From positions 186,001-250,000 of the forward strand of contig CAIFEV010000004.1 in the NCBI GenBank assembly GCA_903789615.1: a stretch of 64,000 nucleotides of DNA, given 5' to 3'. The DNA comes from an uncultured Lachnospiraceae bacterium. GTDB lineage: Bacteria > Bacillota > Clostridia > Lachnospirales > Lachnospiraceae. Under the pieces are notes generated by a model. That model saw nothing but the letters and a program-made list of their open reading frames with translations, searched no databases and was not told the DNA's origin. Of the stretch, positions 8,103 through 16,504 are shown piece by piece. The translations under genes and the position numbers were made by a program. How positions within the stretch are numbered: the stretch's first letter is position 1; the number at the start of each line of letters is the position of its first letter.

Positions 8103-10523
8103 TCAGATTTTCCTCAGCTTTGCAAAGCCGGCCATCATCTTGCGCGTGCCGGCTTCGTCAAAATCAACAGTGACCATGTAGTCGCGGGGCGTGTCTTCGA
8201 CCGCTTTCACCGTACCCTCGCCAAATCTTGCGTGGCACACCCTGTCACCGGTACCGTACCCCGGACCGTCTGCAGCTTTCCGGAAAGCCGTCAGTTCCGA
8301 CGGGTCTTTGCCGAATGCCGGTCCGGATGTCCACGCGGCTTCCGGCTTCACGCGGGAGGAAGCCGCCGGTTTCTGCGTCTCCCGGTAATCCTGCAGGCGC
8401 TTCTCAAAGGAGACGCCGACGCTGCTGCTGTGATACGGTTCCTTTAAAGGCGTCCCATACAGCTTCAGGAGCCGGCTGCCGGTTCTTTTTCCGATGGTCA
8501 TTTCCTCCCGTTCCTGCTGCTTTGCCAGGCGGTTCTGCCTGGCTGCCGCCCGCTCATACAGATCCGGATCATCCCAGGAATCGCTTCTGTCATCGAGTGC
8601 CAGCAGCTCTCTGGGAATCTCTTTCAGAAACCTGGAAATCTTGTTGTACTGCGTCTCGCCCCGTATCATCCGGCATTTCGCAGCGGAAAGAAACAATTCC
8701 TTCTGCGCCCGCGTGATGCCGACATAGCACAGTCTTCGTTCTTCCTCCACCGCCTTCGGATCATCGCTCACAATGGACATGTAGCTGGGAAACAGCCCTT
8801 CCTCCATACCGGTTATGAAAATGCATGGAAATTCCAGTCCCTTCGCGCTGTGCAGCGTCATCATAGCGATCGTCGGAGCCGATTCGTCAAGCTGGTCAAT
8901 ATCCGCGACCAGAGAGACTTCCTGGAGAAATCCGGACAGACTGGCCGGCGAATTTTCCTCATCGAACGCCGCCGCCTTGGTCATGAGCTCATTCAGATTT
9001 TCTTTCCGGCTCTCCACTTCCTCTTTTGTCTCATTTTCCGCCGCCGCAATCAGGTAGCCGCTGCGCTCAACAACCATGTCGACAGTGTCCCGCACGCTGT
9101 GAGCGGACGCGAAGTCAGCCAGAAATTCCATCATGCTGACAAATTCTTCCGTCTTCCCGGCTGTCCGCGCAGATATGCCGGGGATCTCGCGCGCCTTTTT
9201 CAAAGCCGCCCAGAATGTCAGGCCACTGCCTCCCGCCGCCGCATATCTGCTTATCTTGTCAAGCGTGACATCTCCGATGCCGCGACGGGGAACATTGATA
9301 ATCCGCCGGACCGACTGTTCGTCATCCGGATTGTCAATCGCCTTAAGATAGGCGAGAACGTCCTTTATCTCCCGACGCGCATAAAAGTTAACGCCGCCGA
9401 ATATCCGGTACGGTATTCCTTCCACCACAAAGCGCTCCTCAAGCGCTCTGGACTGGGCGTTGGTCCGGTAGAGAATCGCTATGTCATTATATGTCCAGCC
9501 GTCCCGCACGAGCGACTGGATCTGCGACGCGACGCCGCCGGCCTCCGCCCTGCCGTCCGCGTACACTGTCAGATGGACCTTGTCGCCTTTTGCATTTTCC
9601 GTCCAGAGCTTCTTCGGCTTGCGCTCCGTGTTGTTGGCGATCACCGCGTTGGCCGCATCCAGAATCGTCTGTGTCGAGCGGTAATTCTGCTCCAGCCGGA
9701 TAACAGCAGCTCCCGGATACGCCTTCTCGAAATTCAGAATGTTATAGATGTTCGCGCCGCGGAACCGGTAAATGGACTGGTCGTCGTCGCCCACGACGCA
9801 GATGTTCCGGTACCGTCCTGCGAGCAGACTGATGAGACGGAACTGTGAAGTGTTCGTATCCTGATACTCGTCGACCATGATGTAGCGGAACCGGTCCTGG
9901 TAACTCTCCAGCACCTCCGGCTCCCGGGAAAACAGCTCAATGGTCTTGCAGATCAGGTCGTCAAAATCCATCGCGTTGTTTTTCTTCAGCTGATTCTCAT
10001 ACTCCGTGTATACCCCGGCGATCTGTTTCAGACGGAAATCTGATCCGGCAGCGGCCGCATATTCCTCCGGACCCATCAGCTCATCCTTCGCCCGGGACAT
10101 CTCCCGGAGGATCGTTTTCTCATTGAGTTTTTTCGTGTCTATCTCCAGCCGCTTGCAGACTTCCCGCAGACAGGCTTTCTGGTCATCCGTGTCGTAGATT
10201 GAAAAACTTGACGTATAGCCGATCCTGCTGCCATAGGCGCGCAGAATCCGCACACACGCAGAATGAAACGTACTCACCCAGACCCGTCCGGCCTGCTGTC
10301 CGGCGGCGGCATCCACTCTGTCCCGCATCTCTGCAGCAGCCTTGTTGGTAAATGTGATAGCCAGAATATTCCACGGGTCAACGCCGCAGGATTCAATCAG
10401 GTAGGCGATCCGGTACGTCAGCACTCTCGTCTTCCCGGATCCGGCACCGGCAAGCAGAAGTACCGGCCCTTCTGTTGTGCGTACGGCTTTGCGCTGCATT
10501 TCATTCAGTTGTGAAAGATTCAT
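8103..10523 (-). CDS. pcrA: ATP-dependent DNA helicase PcrA/UvrD
   Basis: Superfamily 1A 3'-5' helicase of 806 residues, acting in nucleotide excision repair and removal of RecA or stalled polymerase. Walker A AGAGSGKT is at 25-32; DEYQDTN, GDDDQSIYRFRGA, QNYRST and VGITRAQKEL mark the later motifs. The C-terminal block (FGEGTVKAVEDT) is the Tudor-like domain that binds RNA polymerase in PcrA. The ATG at 10523 begins MNLSQLNEMQ, the normal PcrA start; a 42-codon upstream extension is dismissed. It follows the SPFH gene by 34 bases and probably shares its transcript. Confidence 0.96.
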   Translation of the reverse strand: MNLSQLNEMQRKAVRTTEGPVLLLAGAGSGKTRVLTYRIAYLIESCGVDPWNILAITFTNKAAAEMRDRVDAAAGQQAGRVWVSTFHSACVRILRAYGSRIGYTSSFSIYDTDDQKACLREVCKRLEIDTKKLNEKTILREMSRAKDELMGPEEYAAAAGSDFRLKQIAGVYTEYENQLKKNNAMDFDDLICKTIELFSREPEVLESYQDRFRYIMVDEYQDTNTSQFRLISLLAGRYRNICVVGDDDQSIYRFRGANIYNILNFEKAYPGAAVIRLEQNYRSTQTILDAANAVIANNTERKPKKLWTENAKGDKVHLTVYADGRAEAGGVASQIQSLVRDGWTYNDIAILYRTNAQSRALEERFVVEGIPYRIFGGVNFYARREIKDVLAYLKAIDNPDDEQSVRRIINVPRRGIGDVTLDKISRYAAAGGSGLTFWAALKKAREIPGISARTAGKTEEFVSMMEFLADFASAHSVRDTVDMVVERSGYLIAAAENETKEEVESRKENLNELMTKAAAFDEENSPASLSGFLQEVSLVADIDQLDESAPTIAMMTLHSAKGLEFPCIFITGMEEGLFPSYMSIVSDDPKAVEEERRLCYVGITRAQKELFLSAAKCRMIRGETQYNKISRFLKEIPRELLALDDRSDSWDDPDLYERAAARQNRLAKQQEREEMTIGKRTGSRLLKLYGTPLKEPYHSSSVGVSFEKRLQDYRETQKPAASSRVKPEAAWTSGPAFGKDPSELTAFRKAADGPGYGTGDRVCHARFGEGTVKAVEDTPRDYMVTVDFDEAGTRKMMAGFAKLRKI

Positions 10524-10557
10524 CTTATTCCATTCCTTACTGTATTTTTTCCGGAGC

Positions 10558-11520
10558 TCACAAGCTCTCCGGAAGCTTTGCCCCGCAGTTAGCGCAGAAC
10601 TTCTGACCGGGGGCGACAGGCTTTCCGCAGGACGGGCAGAAGTGAACACCTGAAGCCGCAGATGTCCCCGATGCCGTCCCGGTCCCGGCGCCGCTTCCTT
10701 TCAGTATCTGCTGTGCAGCCTGCATTCCCATCGCCGCCTGCAGCACATCGCCCGCGAGATTGCTGCCATTTCCCGGCTGATTCATGCCGTCTGCGGCGGC
10801 CATACGGGTATAGCGGTCCACATCCGCGACCATCGCCTGTCCGGCTGCTTTTTCCTGCATTCTCGCGATCTCCTCAGGGTAGCTGAACGAAGAGCAGGTG
10901 AAATCCTCACAGGTGAAACCGAGCGGATTCAGTTTTCTGTTCAGATCGTCCCGGATGCCCGCGCCAATCGCGGCTGCGTTGACCTGAAGATTGAACATAT
11001 CCTTTCCCTCGGACACGATCCTTTTCAAAAGCAGGGTGTCCAGAATCCCCCCAATGCGCTCCGAGACATCCGCCACCGAAAACGACGGCCGTACACCCGC
11101 AATCCTGTCAATGAGCTTCATGCAGTCGCTCACCCGGATCACATAGTTCCCGAAGGCGCGTATCGGCATTCCGCCCGGCAGCCCCTGAGCCGGGATGGAA
11201 ACCGGATTTTTTGTGCCCCAGCGGCAGGTTATGTCCTTCGTGTTCACAAACAGGATCTCCACGCGCAGCCCTGAATTAAATCCGAACCGGAAACCCTTGA
11301 GCGTCGAAAGAAAGGGAATGATGTCCGATTCGATATCATAGGCCCCTTCCTCCTGAAAGATTCCTTCCACCTTTCCGTTCTGCAGAAAAACCGCATCCTG
11401 CCCTGCCCGCAGAATGAGCCGGGAGCCTTTCTTGATCTCCTCGTTGTTCCATTTCCAGAAAATATCGCCCTCGCGAAAACTGCTCCACTCGATGACATCC
11501 GCCAATTGTTTTCCAAACAT
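10558..11520 (-). CDS. SPFH-domain protein with C-terminal zinc ribbon (YdjI-like)
   Basis: Protein of 320 residues. The N-terminal two-thirds match the SPFH (band-7-like) family typified by Bacillus YdjI: MFGKQ, ADVIEW, GVRPSFSVADV. A Gly/Ala/Ser/Thr linker follows, then a rubredoxin-like zinc ribbon CPSCGKPV and CANCGAKLP at the C terminus. There is no signal peptide or membrane segment, so it is a peripheral or cytosolic protein, probably involved in membrane-associated stress platforms as inferred from YdjI. The ATG has AAAGGGGAACGATCGC before it. Co-directional with pcrA 34 bases downstream. Confidence 0.85.
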   Translation of the reverse strand: MFGKQLADVIEWSSFREGDIFWKWNNEEIKKGSRLILRAGQDAVFLQNGKVEGIFQEEGAYDIESDIIPFLSTLKGFRFGFNSGLRVEILFVNTKDITCRWGTKNPVSIPAQGLPGGMPIRAFGNYVIRVSDCMKLIDRIAGVRPSFSVADVSERIGGILDTLLLKRIVSEGKDMFNLQVNAAAIGAGIRDDLNRKLNPLGFTCEDFTCSSFSYPEEIARMQEKAAGQAMVADVDRYTRMAAADGMNQPGNGSNLAGDVLQAAMGMQAAQQILKGSGAGTGTASGTSAASGVHFCPSCGKPVAPGQKFCANCGAKLPESL

Positions 11521-11562
11521 GCGATCGTTCCCCTTTCAGGTTCCGTAGTCTCAACTGCCACA

Positions 11563-11592
11563 ATTATACACGCAGACTGCGGCAAATGTCGA
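11563..11592 (-). promoter_or_regulatory. Promoter of SPFH-pcrA unit
   Basis: Minus strand: TCGACA (11587-11592, five of six matches to TTGACA), 18-base spacer, perfect TATAAT (11563-11568). It is about 45 bases before the SPFH ATG. Confidence 0.7.
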
Positions 11593-11606
11593 ACGCCGTC
11601 TCATCC

Positions 11607-11635
11607 TTTACACATGGTTTTTAATACTATATACT
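11607..11635 (+). promoter_or_regulatory. Promoter of DUF1836 gene
   Basis: TTTACA (11607-11612), 17-base spacer, TATACT (11630-11635). It faces away from the SPFH promoter, so the two genes are transcribed divergently from adjacent promoters. Confidence 0.75.
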
Positions 11636-11683
11636 GTTGCTGTCAATATGCAGATATCTGCCAGCTGGTTCGGGGGTACATAT

Positions 11684-12319
11684 ATGAATAATAATGAAGA
11701 GTTCATGAAAAAGGCGGTCGCCGGAATCGAGAAGAACAGGGCGATCGCACCGGACGAGGTGCCGGACATTCCGCTTTATATGGATCAGGTTCTGACGCTG
11801 ATGGACCGGTACTTTCCACAGGAAGACAAGGAACACGCCTTCACGAAGACAATGATCAACAACTACGTGAAGAGCGGGCTGCTCCCGCCTCCGGATCGCA
11901 AGAAATACTCTCAGGAACACATCTACAAGCTCTTCATCATTTATTACATGAAGAGCATCCTGAAGATTGATGAGATCGACACGGTGCTTTCCCCCGCCGG
12001 GATCGGCGGCCAGGGAAAGCGTGAACAGAAAGAAATTCTGAAATTTTATGAACAGCTCCACCGCCTCGCCGGAAAGCATTATGAAAACTTCACGGCAGCG
12101 CTGAAAGAGGCCTGCTCGCAGACTGACGGCGTTTTCGCAGACGAACCTGACGAGAGGCGCCAGGATCTTCAGTTTTCGCTTTTCATTTCTCTGCTGTCTC
12201 TTGACGCCTGGCTTTCCAAGACGGCCGCCGAGACGATGATCCGCGAGTACCGGGCGCAGAAGGCGGCCGCCGAAAAGAAAAGCACCGGCCGCGCCGCCAG
12301 ACCCCGGTCAAAGAGCTGA
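11684..12319 (+). CDS. DUF1836 protein, MerR-like DNA-binding candidate
   Basis: Protein of 211 residues recognised as DUF1836 by its layout: a helix-turn-helix-like segment with MINNYVKSGLLPPPDRKKYS, then IYKLFIIYYMKSIL and DEIDTVLS. This resembles the winged-helix head of MerR proteins, so a DNA-binding role is inferred; no ligand or target is known to me. The C terminus is basic (RAARPRSKS). The ATG at 11684 follows a GGGGGT ribosome site; a 12-codon extension upstream is unlikely. Convergent with the YerC gene, with only nine bases between stops. Confidence 0.8.
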   Translation: MNNNEEFMKKAVAGIEKNRAIAPDEVPDIPLYMDQVLTLMDRYFPQEDKEHAFTKTMINNYVKSGLLPPPDRKKYSQEHIYKLFIIYYMKSILKIDEIDTVLSPAGIGGQGKREQKEILKFYEQLHRLAGKHYENFTAALKEACSQTDGVFADEPDERRQDLQFSLFISLLSLDAWLSKTAAETMIREYRAQKAAAEKKSTGRAARPRSKS

Positions 12320-12328
12320 ACGGAATAG

Positions 12329-12619
12329 TTACTCCAGATTCATCCGTTTGAACACCATATCGTATCCGTCGTTTCCGTAATTCAGAGACCGGTTGACGCG
12401 GCTTATCGTGGCCGTCGACGCACCGGTCTCTTTGGCGATGTCCAGATACGTCTTATGCGCCCGGAGCATTCTCGCCACCTCCAGTCTCTGCGAAAGCGAG
12501 AGAAGTTCATTGATCGTGCACAGGTCTTCAAAGAAATCGAAGCACTCCTTTTCATCCTTCAGCTCCAGGATCGCCCTGAACAGCTGGCGGACTTCCTCTG
12601 TATTGATTTTTTCATTCAT
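12329..12619 (-). CDS. YerC/YecD family TrpR-like regulator
   Basis: Protein of 96 residues of the YerC/YecD family, related to the Trp repressor. The core LSLSQRLEVARML and the helix-turn-helix TYLDIAKETGASTATISRVN are typical. Likely a DNA-binding repressor; its ligand is unknown. The ribosome site GGAGGG lies about nine bases before the ATG. It follows the MoxR gene by 50 bases on the same strand and may be read from that operon or from its own promoter. Confidence 0.88.
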   Translation of the reverse strand: MNEKINTEEVRQLFRAILELKDEKECFDFFEDLCTINELLSLSQRLEVARMLRAHKTYLDIAKETGASTATISRVNRSLNYGNDGYDMVFKRMNLE

Positions 12620-12669
12620 TTCTGAATGCCCTCCAGTCCGATTTACAGAAATTTTAGCACTATAACATT

Positions 12670-14178
12670 TTAAAGTAAAGAAGCGGCGCGGATTCTGTCC
12701 TGAAGTTTTTCCCGCCCCGAGTCAACTTTCAGCATCGCGTTGTAACGGTCAAAACTTTCCGATCCTTCCGTCTCGATGAACCACAGGCTGTAGAATCCGG
12801 CAGCAAGTTCCGTCACGAACAGAATCATCTCCGGTCCGGGCACCCCCGCCGGCGCGAAGTGCTTTTCAAGGAAAGCGAAGGCATTGGAAAGTTTTCTTCC
12901 CGCCGCATCCATAGCGTCTGTCCGCTCATCCGTGACAGCGGTAAATTCCTGCCGCAGAAAATCAAACTGCTGCTGCGGCAGGTCAAATGTCTTTCCGGCA
13001 AGCTTTGCGTTCCATTTTTCAAGCTGCGAGAGCGCCAGGTCATCAGCCGTCTCTTCTTCACGGCTCATACCGGACGCAAGGCGGAATCTGTGAAGTCTGT
13101 CCGCTTCTTCCCGCGCTGTTTTTGCAAACGCCGCCGTGTCACCCGCTTTCTGAACTTTCTTAAGCACACGGAACAAGATGTCGGTCTTGCGGTCTAAAGT
13201 CCAGGCATCCGCAAACGAGCGGTGCAGGCCGGACAGGATCATGGAAACTATGCTGACGCGCTCGTCAAACGGAGCCTGCCCAACGCGTCCGTCGACCTGC
13301 GCAGACTGCTTTCCGTCAAGAATATCCCGGACATTGTAGAGTTCCTCGTATTTGCGGTACATCGTAAGGAAATTCGCAAAATCCTCCGCAACGGACGGGT
13401 CCTGGAGATACTCACCGATCACCTCATCATCGATTTCAAGGCCTGTTTTTTCGTACGCTTTCATCAGTTCCGAGAGATCTTCCCAGCCTCTGGCCGTGAC
13501 AAAGTGCTGACCCTCCGGTGTCCTCTCAACCTTGTAGAAATTCTCCTGTCTGGCATCCAGATAGGCCAGGATACTCCCGTGAATGCCCGCCGAGCGCGCA
13601 TATTCGCGCCACACCGCATAGTCCGGTTCTACCTCGATCTTCTTCACGCGGTCCAGAGTCACCACGTCAAATTCCCGCACGGAGCGGTTGTACTCCGGCG
13701 GATTGCCCGCCGCGCAGATAACCCATCCGTCCGGCACTCTGTGCGAGCCGAACGTCTTTTCCTGCAGAAACTGCAGCATGACCGGTGTCAGGGTTTCCGA
13801 CACACAGTTGATCTCATCGATGAACAGGATTCCTTTCTTAAGACCGGTCTCCTTCTCTTTGCGGTAAATCGAGGCGATGATCTCACTCATTGTGTACTCG
13901 GTCATCGCGTACTCTTTTCCGTCAAATTCCTCCCGGCAGATTTGCGGAAGTCCCAGCGCGCTCTGTCTGGTGTGATGCGTCATCGTATATGCCACGAGCG
14001 CAATGCCGCATTCGTGTGCGGCCTGTTCCATGATCGCCGTCTTTCCGATGCCCGGAGCACCGATGAGAAGAACAGGTCTCTGGTGAACCCGCGCGATCAG
14101 CGGCTTTCCGGACGCATCCTCTGCCAGATAGGCCTTCACGGTATTGCGGATCTCTTCTTTTGCCCGTTTAATGTTCAT
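12670..14178 (-). CDS. MoxR-type AAA+ ATPase
   Basis: ATPase of 502 residues. Walker A is GAPGIGKT at about 39-46, Walker B is GILFIDEIN, and sensor 1 is CAAGNPPEYN, all typical of MoxR-type AAA proteins that work as chaperones with a partner holding a VWA domain. The C-terminal half is helical and not recognised. GGGAGG lies 10 bases before the ATG, which overlaps the end of the VWA gene by 11 bases. Gene order and overlap indicate a complex with the VWA-like partner. Its cellular substrate is unknown. Confidence 0.85.
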   Translation of the reverse strand: MNIKRAKEEIRNTVKAYLAEDASGKPLIARVHQRPVLLIGAPGIGKTAIMEQAAHECGIALVAYTMTHHTRQSALGLPQICREEFDGKEYAMTEYTMSEIIASIYRKEKETGLKKGILFIDEINCVSETLTPVMLQFLQEKTFGSHRVPDGWVICAAGNPPEYNRSVREFDVVTLDRVKKIEVEPDYAVWREYARSAGIHGSILAYLDARQENFYKVERTPEGQHFVTARGWEDLSELMKAYEKTGLEIDDEVIGEYLQDPSVAEDFANFLTMYRKYEELYNVRDILDGKQSAQVDGRVGQAPFDERVSIVSMILSGLHRSFADAWTLDRKTDILFRVLKKVQKAGDTAAFAKTAREEADRLHRFRLASGMSREEETADDLALSQLEKWNAKLAGKTFDLPQQQFDFLRQEFTAVTDERTDAMDAAGRKLSNAFAFLEKHFAPAGVPGPEMILFVTELAAGFYSLWFIETEGSESFDRYNAMLKVDSGREKLQDRIRAASLL

Positions 14179-15511
14179 CTTTAAAATCCTCCCACGAGCC
14201 CAGCTGCATCCTCACAGCCCAGCCAGGCACATGTATATCGCTGTCATAATCGCCCGTAAGCAGAAAGCAGGTATCCCAGGACGGCCTTTCCTTTGGAAAC
14301 GTTCCGTATCCGTCCGTAAAATACAGCATGCCGCGCAGGCGGGTAAGTTTTCTGTCCCGGACGAGATCTGCCACATAGCCAAATACCGGGCGGAAATCCG
14401 TGCCGCCGTACCCCCTGACCCGGAATTTTCTTTCGGAAAGCTCCTGCAGAAGTTTCCGGGTGTCCTGCCTGCTCTCAAGCACCCTGTCATCCTGGATCTG
14501 ATTGTCGCACTGAATGACATGGATTCGTGTATTTTCAAAAAAAGACGTCTCGTCTGACAGAATGGAGAGCGTAACCGACAGAAAACGGCTCAGCACAGTT
14601 CCGCTGCAGGATCCGGACGTGTCCAGCACAATGCAGAAATCGCCGATTTTCTCCGTGTCCCTGTACTCAAGTTCCTCCAGCAGAGGGATATTTCCGTACA
14701 GTTCGAGCCCCAGCTCATAATATCCGTAGTCAAATGCGTCCGGATCCGTCTTTAACTCTTCCCGCCTCTCGGTGAATTTACGCAGAAATTCGCGGTACGA
14801 TCCTGCCGGATGTGCGGCGCTCCCCAGCAGTTTCATGAGTCTGCGCCGCCCGTCTCCCTTACCCGCGGCACCGGACGGAAGGGAAGATGCAAGTGTCTTC
14901 GCCTGTTTTTTCCAGTCTCTTTTTTCCTCTTCCTGCTGTTCCTGCTTTCTGTCTTTGCGCGTATACCACAGTGCGTGATCATCCACTTCAAAGACCGGTG
15001 TCAGAAACGCCGCCTGCATCTCCCAGTCCGCCCGGCCCAGAAGATACCGGTAGATATTGCCGGCGGACAGCACATGAACAGCCTCCGTAAGTTCCCGGTA
15101 AATACCTTCCCTCGCTTCGTTTTGCGGAAGCCTCGTCGCCTCCGTGTCAAGCCCGTCAATGATATATTCCGTCTGGATGTCCGAAGCAAGATCCCATAGA
15201 CATCGGTTGACTCCCTCCGGCGGAAAGCAGTTGAAGAAAAGCGCGTGAAACGTGATGTGCAGAAAAGCCCGGTTCACCTTGACAGGGCGGTCCCCGTACT
15301 CCTGTGCCAGGCGGATCGGATTGAAGTAGATCGTGTCCGCATCATCGGCGAGATACCGGAATCGGCTCTCGGCCCGGAAGGAAAAACGGGAAAGTGCCGG
15401 AAACAGCTGCCGCATGGAAAGAAACAGTTCCTGTCTGGCCTGACTCAGAATCTGTTCCCCGAGTGCCGCCCACTGTTCAGAAGAAGTCGTAGCTTTTTTT
15501 CTTTCTTCCAA
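14168..15511 (-). CDS. VWA-like protein, DUF2201-type partner of MoxR ATPase
   Basis: Protein of about 447 residues. The N-terminal half matches putative metallopeptidase-like domains paired with VWA proteins (NRAFLHITFHALFFNC), but the HExxH-type motif is degraded to HITFH, so peptidase activity is doubtful. A charged linker follows, then a VWA-like domain with the MIDAS-type motif DTSGS and later GGTDFRPVF. Start: TTG at 15511 is chosen because AAGGAG lies five bases before it; the ATG at 15526 has no ribosome site and the AAGGAG falls inside its reading frame. It overlaps the LRR gene upstream by 35 bases and the MoxR gene downstream by 11. Confidence 0.8.
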   Translation of the reverse strand: MEERKKATTSSEQWAALGEQILSQARQELFLSMRQLFPALSRFSFRAESRFRYLADDADTIYFNPIRLAQEYGDRPVKVNRAFLHITFHALFFNCFPPEGVNRCLWDLASDIQTEYIIDGLDTEATRLPQNEAREGIYRELTEAVHVLSAGNIYRYLLGRADWEMQAAFLTPVFEVDDHALWYTRKDRKQEQQEEEKRDWKKQAKTLASSLPSGAAGKGDGRRRLMKLLGSAAHPAGSYREFLRKFTERREELKTDPDAFDYGYYELGLELYGNIPLLEELEYRDTEKIGDFCIVLDTSGSCSGTVLSRFLSVTLSILSDETSFFENTRIHVIQCDNQIQDDRVLESRQDTRKLLQELSERKFRVRGYGGTDFRPVFGYVADLVRDRKLTRLRGMLYFTDGYGTFPKERPSWDTCFLLTGDYDSDIHVPGWAVRMQLGSWEDFKDEH

Positions 15512-16346
15512 AACGGCTCCTTTCATAGTTCAGCAGACACAGGAGTGCCTGACTGTGACCGCCTGCTCTCGCGTACTCGATCGTCTCCGTGAGAAATCCG
15601 TGATCTGTGAGATTCAGATTCAGAAAATCCAGAACAGCCTGCTCCCGGTCTGAATCGATCATCCGTCTGATAATCTCCCTGGCGTGCGACACGAGGTATT
15701 CGCGGTACTGTTCCTGCGCCTTTTTAGTCAGCCCGACGGGAAATGCAAGCCGTGCCATGGCAATTCTCGCCGAAGATTCCTTCAGATCCACCGCGAGGTT
15801 GCTGTCAAACAGCCGGTCATAACCAAGGAAGTCGATCCCGCCGCTGCCGACACAGTTCCGATACTCGACGCCGGACCCTTCTGCGATCTGATTCACAATG
15901 CGGGCCGGCGTATTTTCTTCGTAATTCATGATATAATACGGAAAGATGAGCCGCACTTCTTCCCGGCCGCCTGATCCCGTGATGTGCACCTCAATTTCCT
16001 GGTGCAGATCCGCGAGAATATCTTTCAGCCCCCGCATGCTGCCGCCTTTCCTGCGGATAAAAAGCCGCCCGATTTTCTCGCAGTTCTTGAACGCGCCGTC
16101 GCCGATGTCATCCAGTGCGTCGGAAAAGGAGATCTGCACGAGGCTTCTGCAGTTGTAAAATGCGTGCGCTCCGATCTTCTTCAGGCTGTCCGGCAGGAAA
16201 AGCTCCTGTATCTCCCGGTGCTCAGAGAGTGCAAAGGGAGCTATCTCGCGGATTCCTTCCGGTATCTTTATCTTCTCCGATTTCTCCGCCATTTTTTCCA
16301 GGCAGCCGTCTTTCATTTGCCATTGTGATGTATCCATGCCTTCCAT
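15477..16346 (-). CDS. Leucine-rich-repeat (BspA/LRR_5 type) protein
   Basis: Protein of 289 residues with no signal peptide. The N-terminal 110 residues carry about three BspA-type leucine-rich repeats (IPEGIREIAPFAL, LPDSLKKIGAHAFYNC, FSDALDDIGDGAFKNC). The rest is helical with an ankyrin-like end (EYARAGGHSQALLCLLNYE). It starts a tightly overlapping operon with the VWA-like and MoxR genes, so it is likely the recognition or scaffold subunit of that machine. The ATG at 16346 has no clear ribosome site; ATG at 16337 is an alternative. A TATAAT in the upstream gap may be its -10. Confidence 0.78.
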   Translation of the reverse strand: MEGMDTSQWQMKDGCLEKMAEKSEKIKIPEGIREIAPFALSEHREIQELFLPDSLKKIGAHAFYNCRSLVQISFSDALDDIGDGAFKNCEKIGRLFIRRKGGSMRGLKDILADLHQEIEVHITGSGGREEVRLIFPYYIMNYEENTPARIVNQIAEGSGVEYRNCVGSGGIDFLGYDRLFDSNLAVDLKESSARIAMARLAFPVGLTKKAQEQYREYLVSHAREIIRRMIDSDREQAVLDFLNLNLTDHGFLTETIEYARAGGHSQALLCLLNYERSRFGRKKKSYDFF

Positions 16347-16504
16347 AATAGCACAAAATGGCGCTTCATCCGGCCAAAATGGGCGGGGGTTGCAAATTAT
16401 GATGGTTCATTATATACTTGTAGAAGTTTCGTCACACATTTGTTAAGATTTGTAATATTTATTTGACGATATTGACACCATTTAAGGAGCAGGAATTCAG
16501 TCAG

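Noticed and set aside
8103-10649. Extended N terminus for PcrA from 10649
   Set aside because: The added residues overlap the SPFH gene's coding end and are not PcrA-like; ATG 10523 gives the standard start.
12670-16346. LRR-VWA-MoxR operon as an antiphage defence system
   Set aside because: MoxR-VWA pairs do occur in defence, but there is no nuclease, toxin or other effector here and the surroundings are housekeeping, so no such claim is made.
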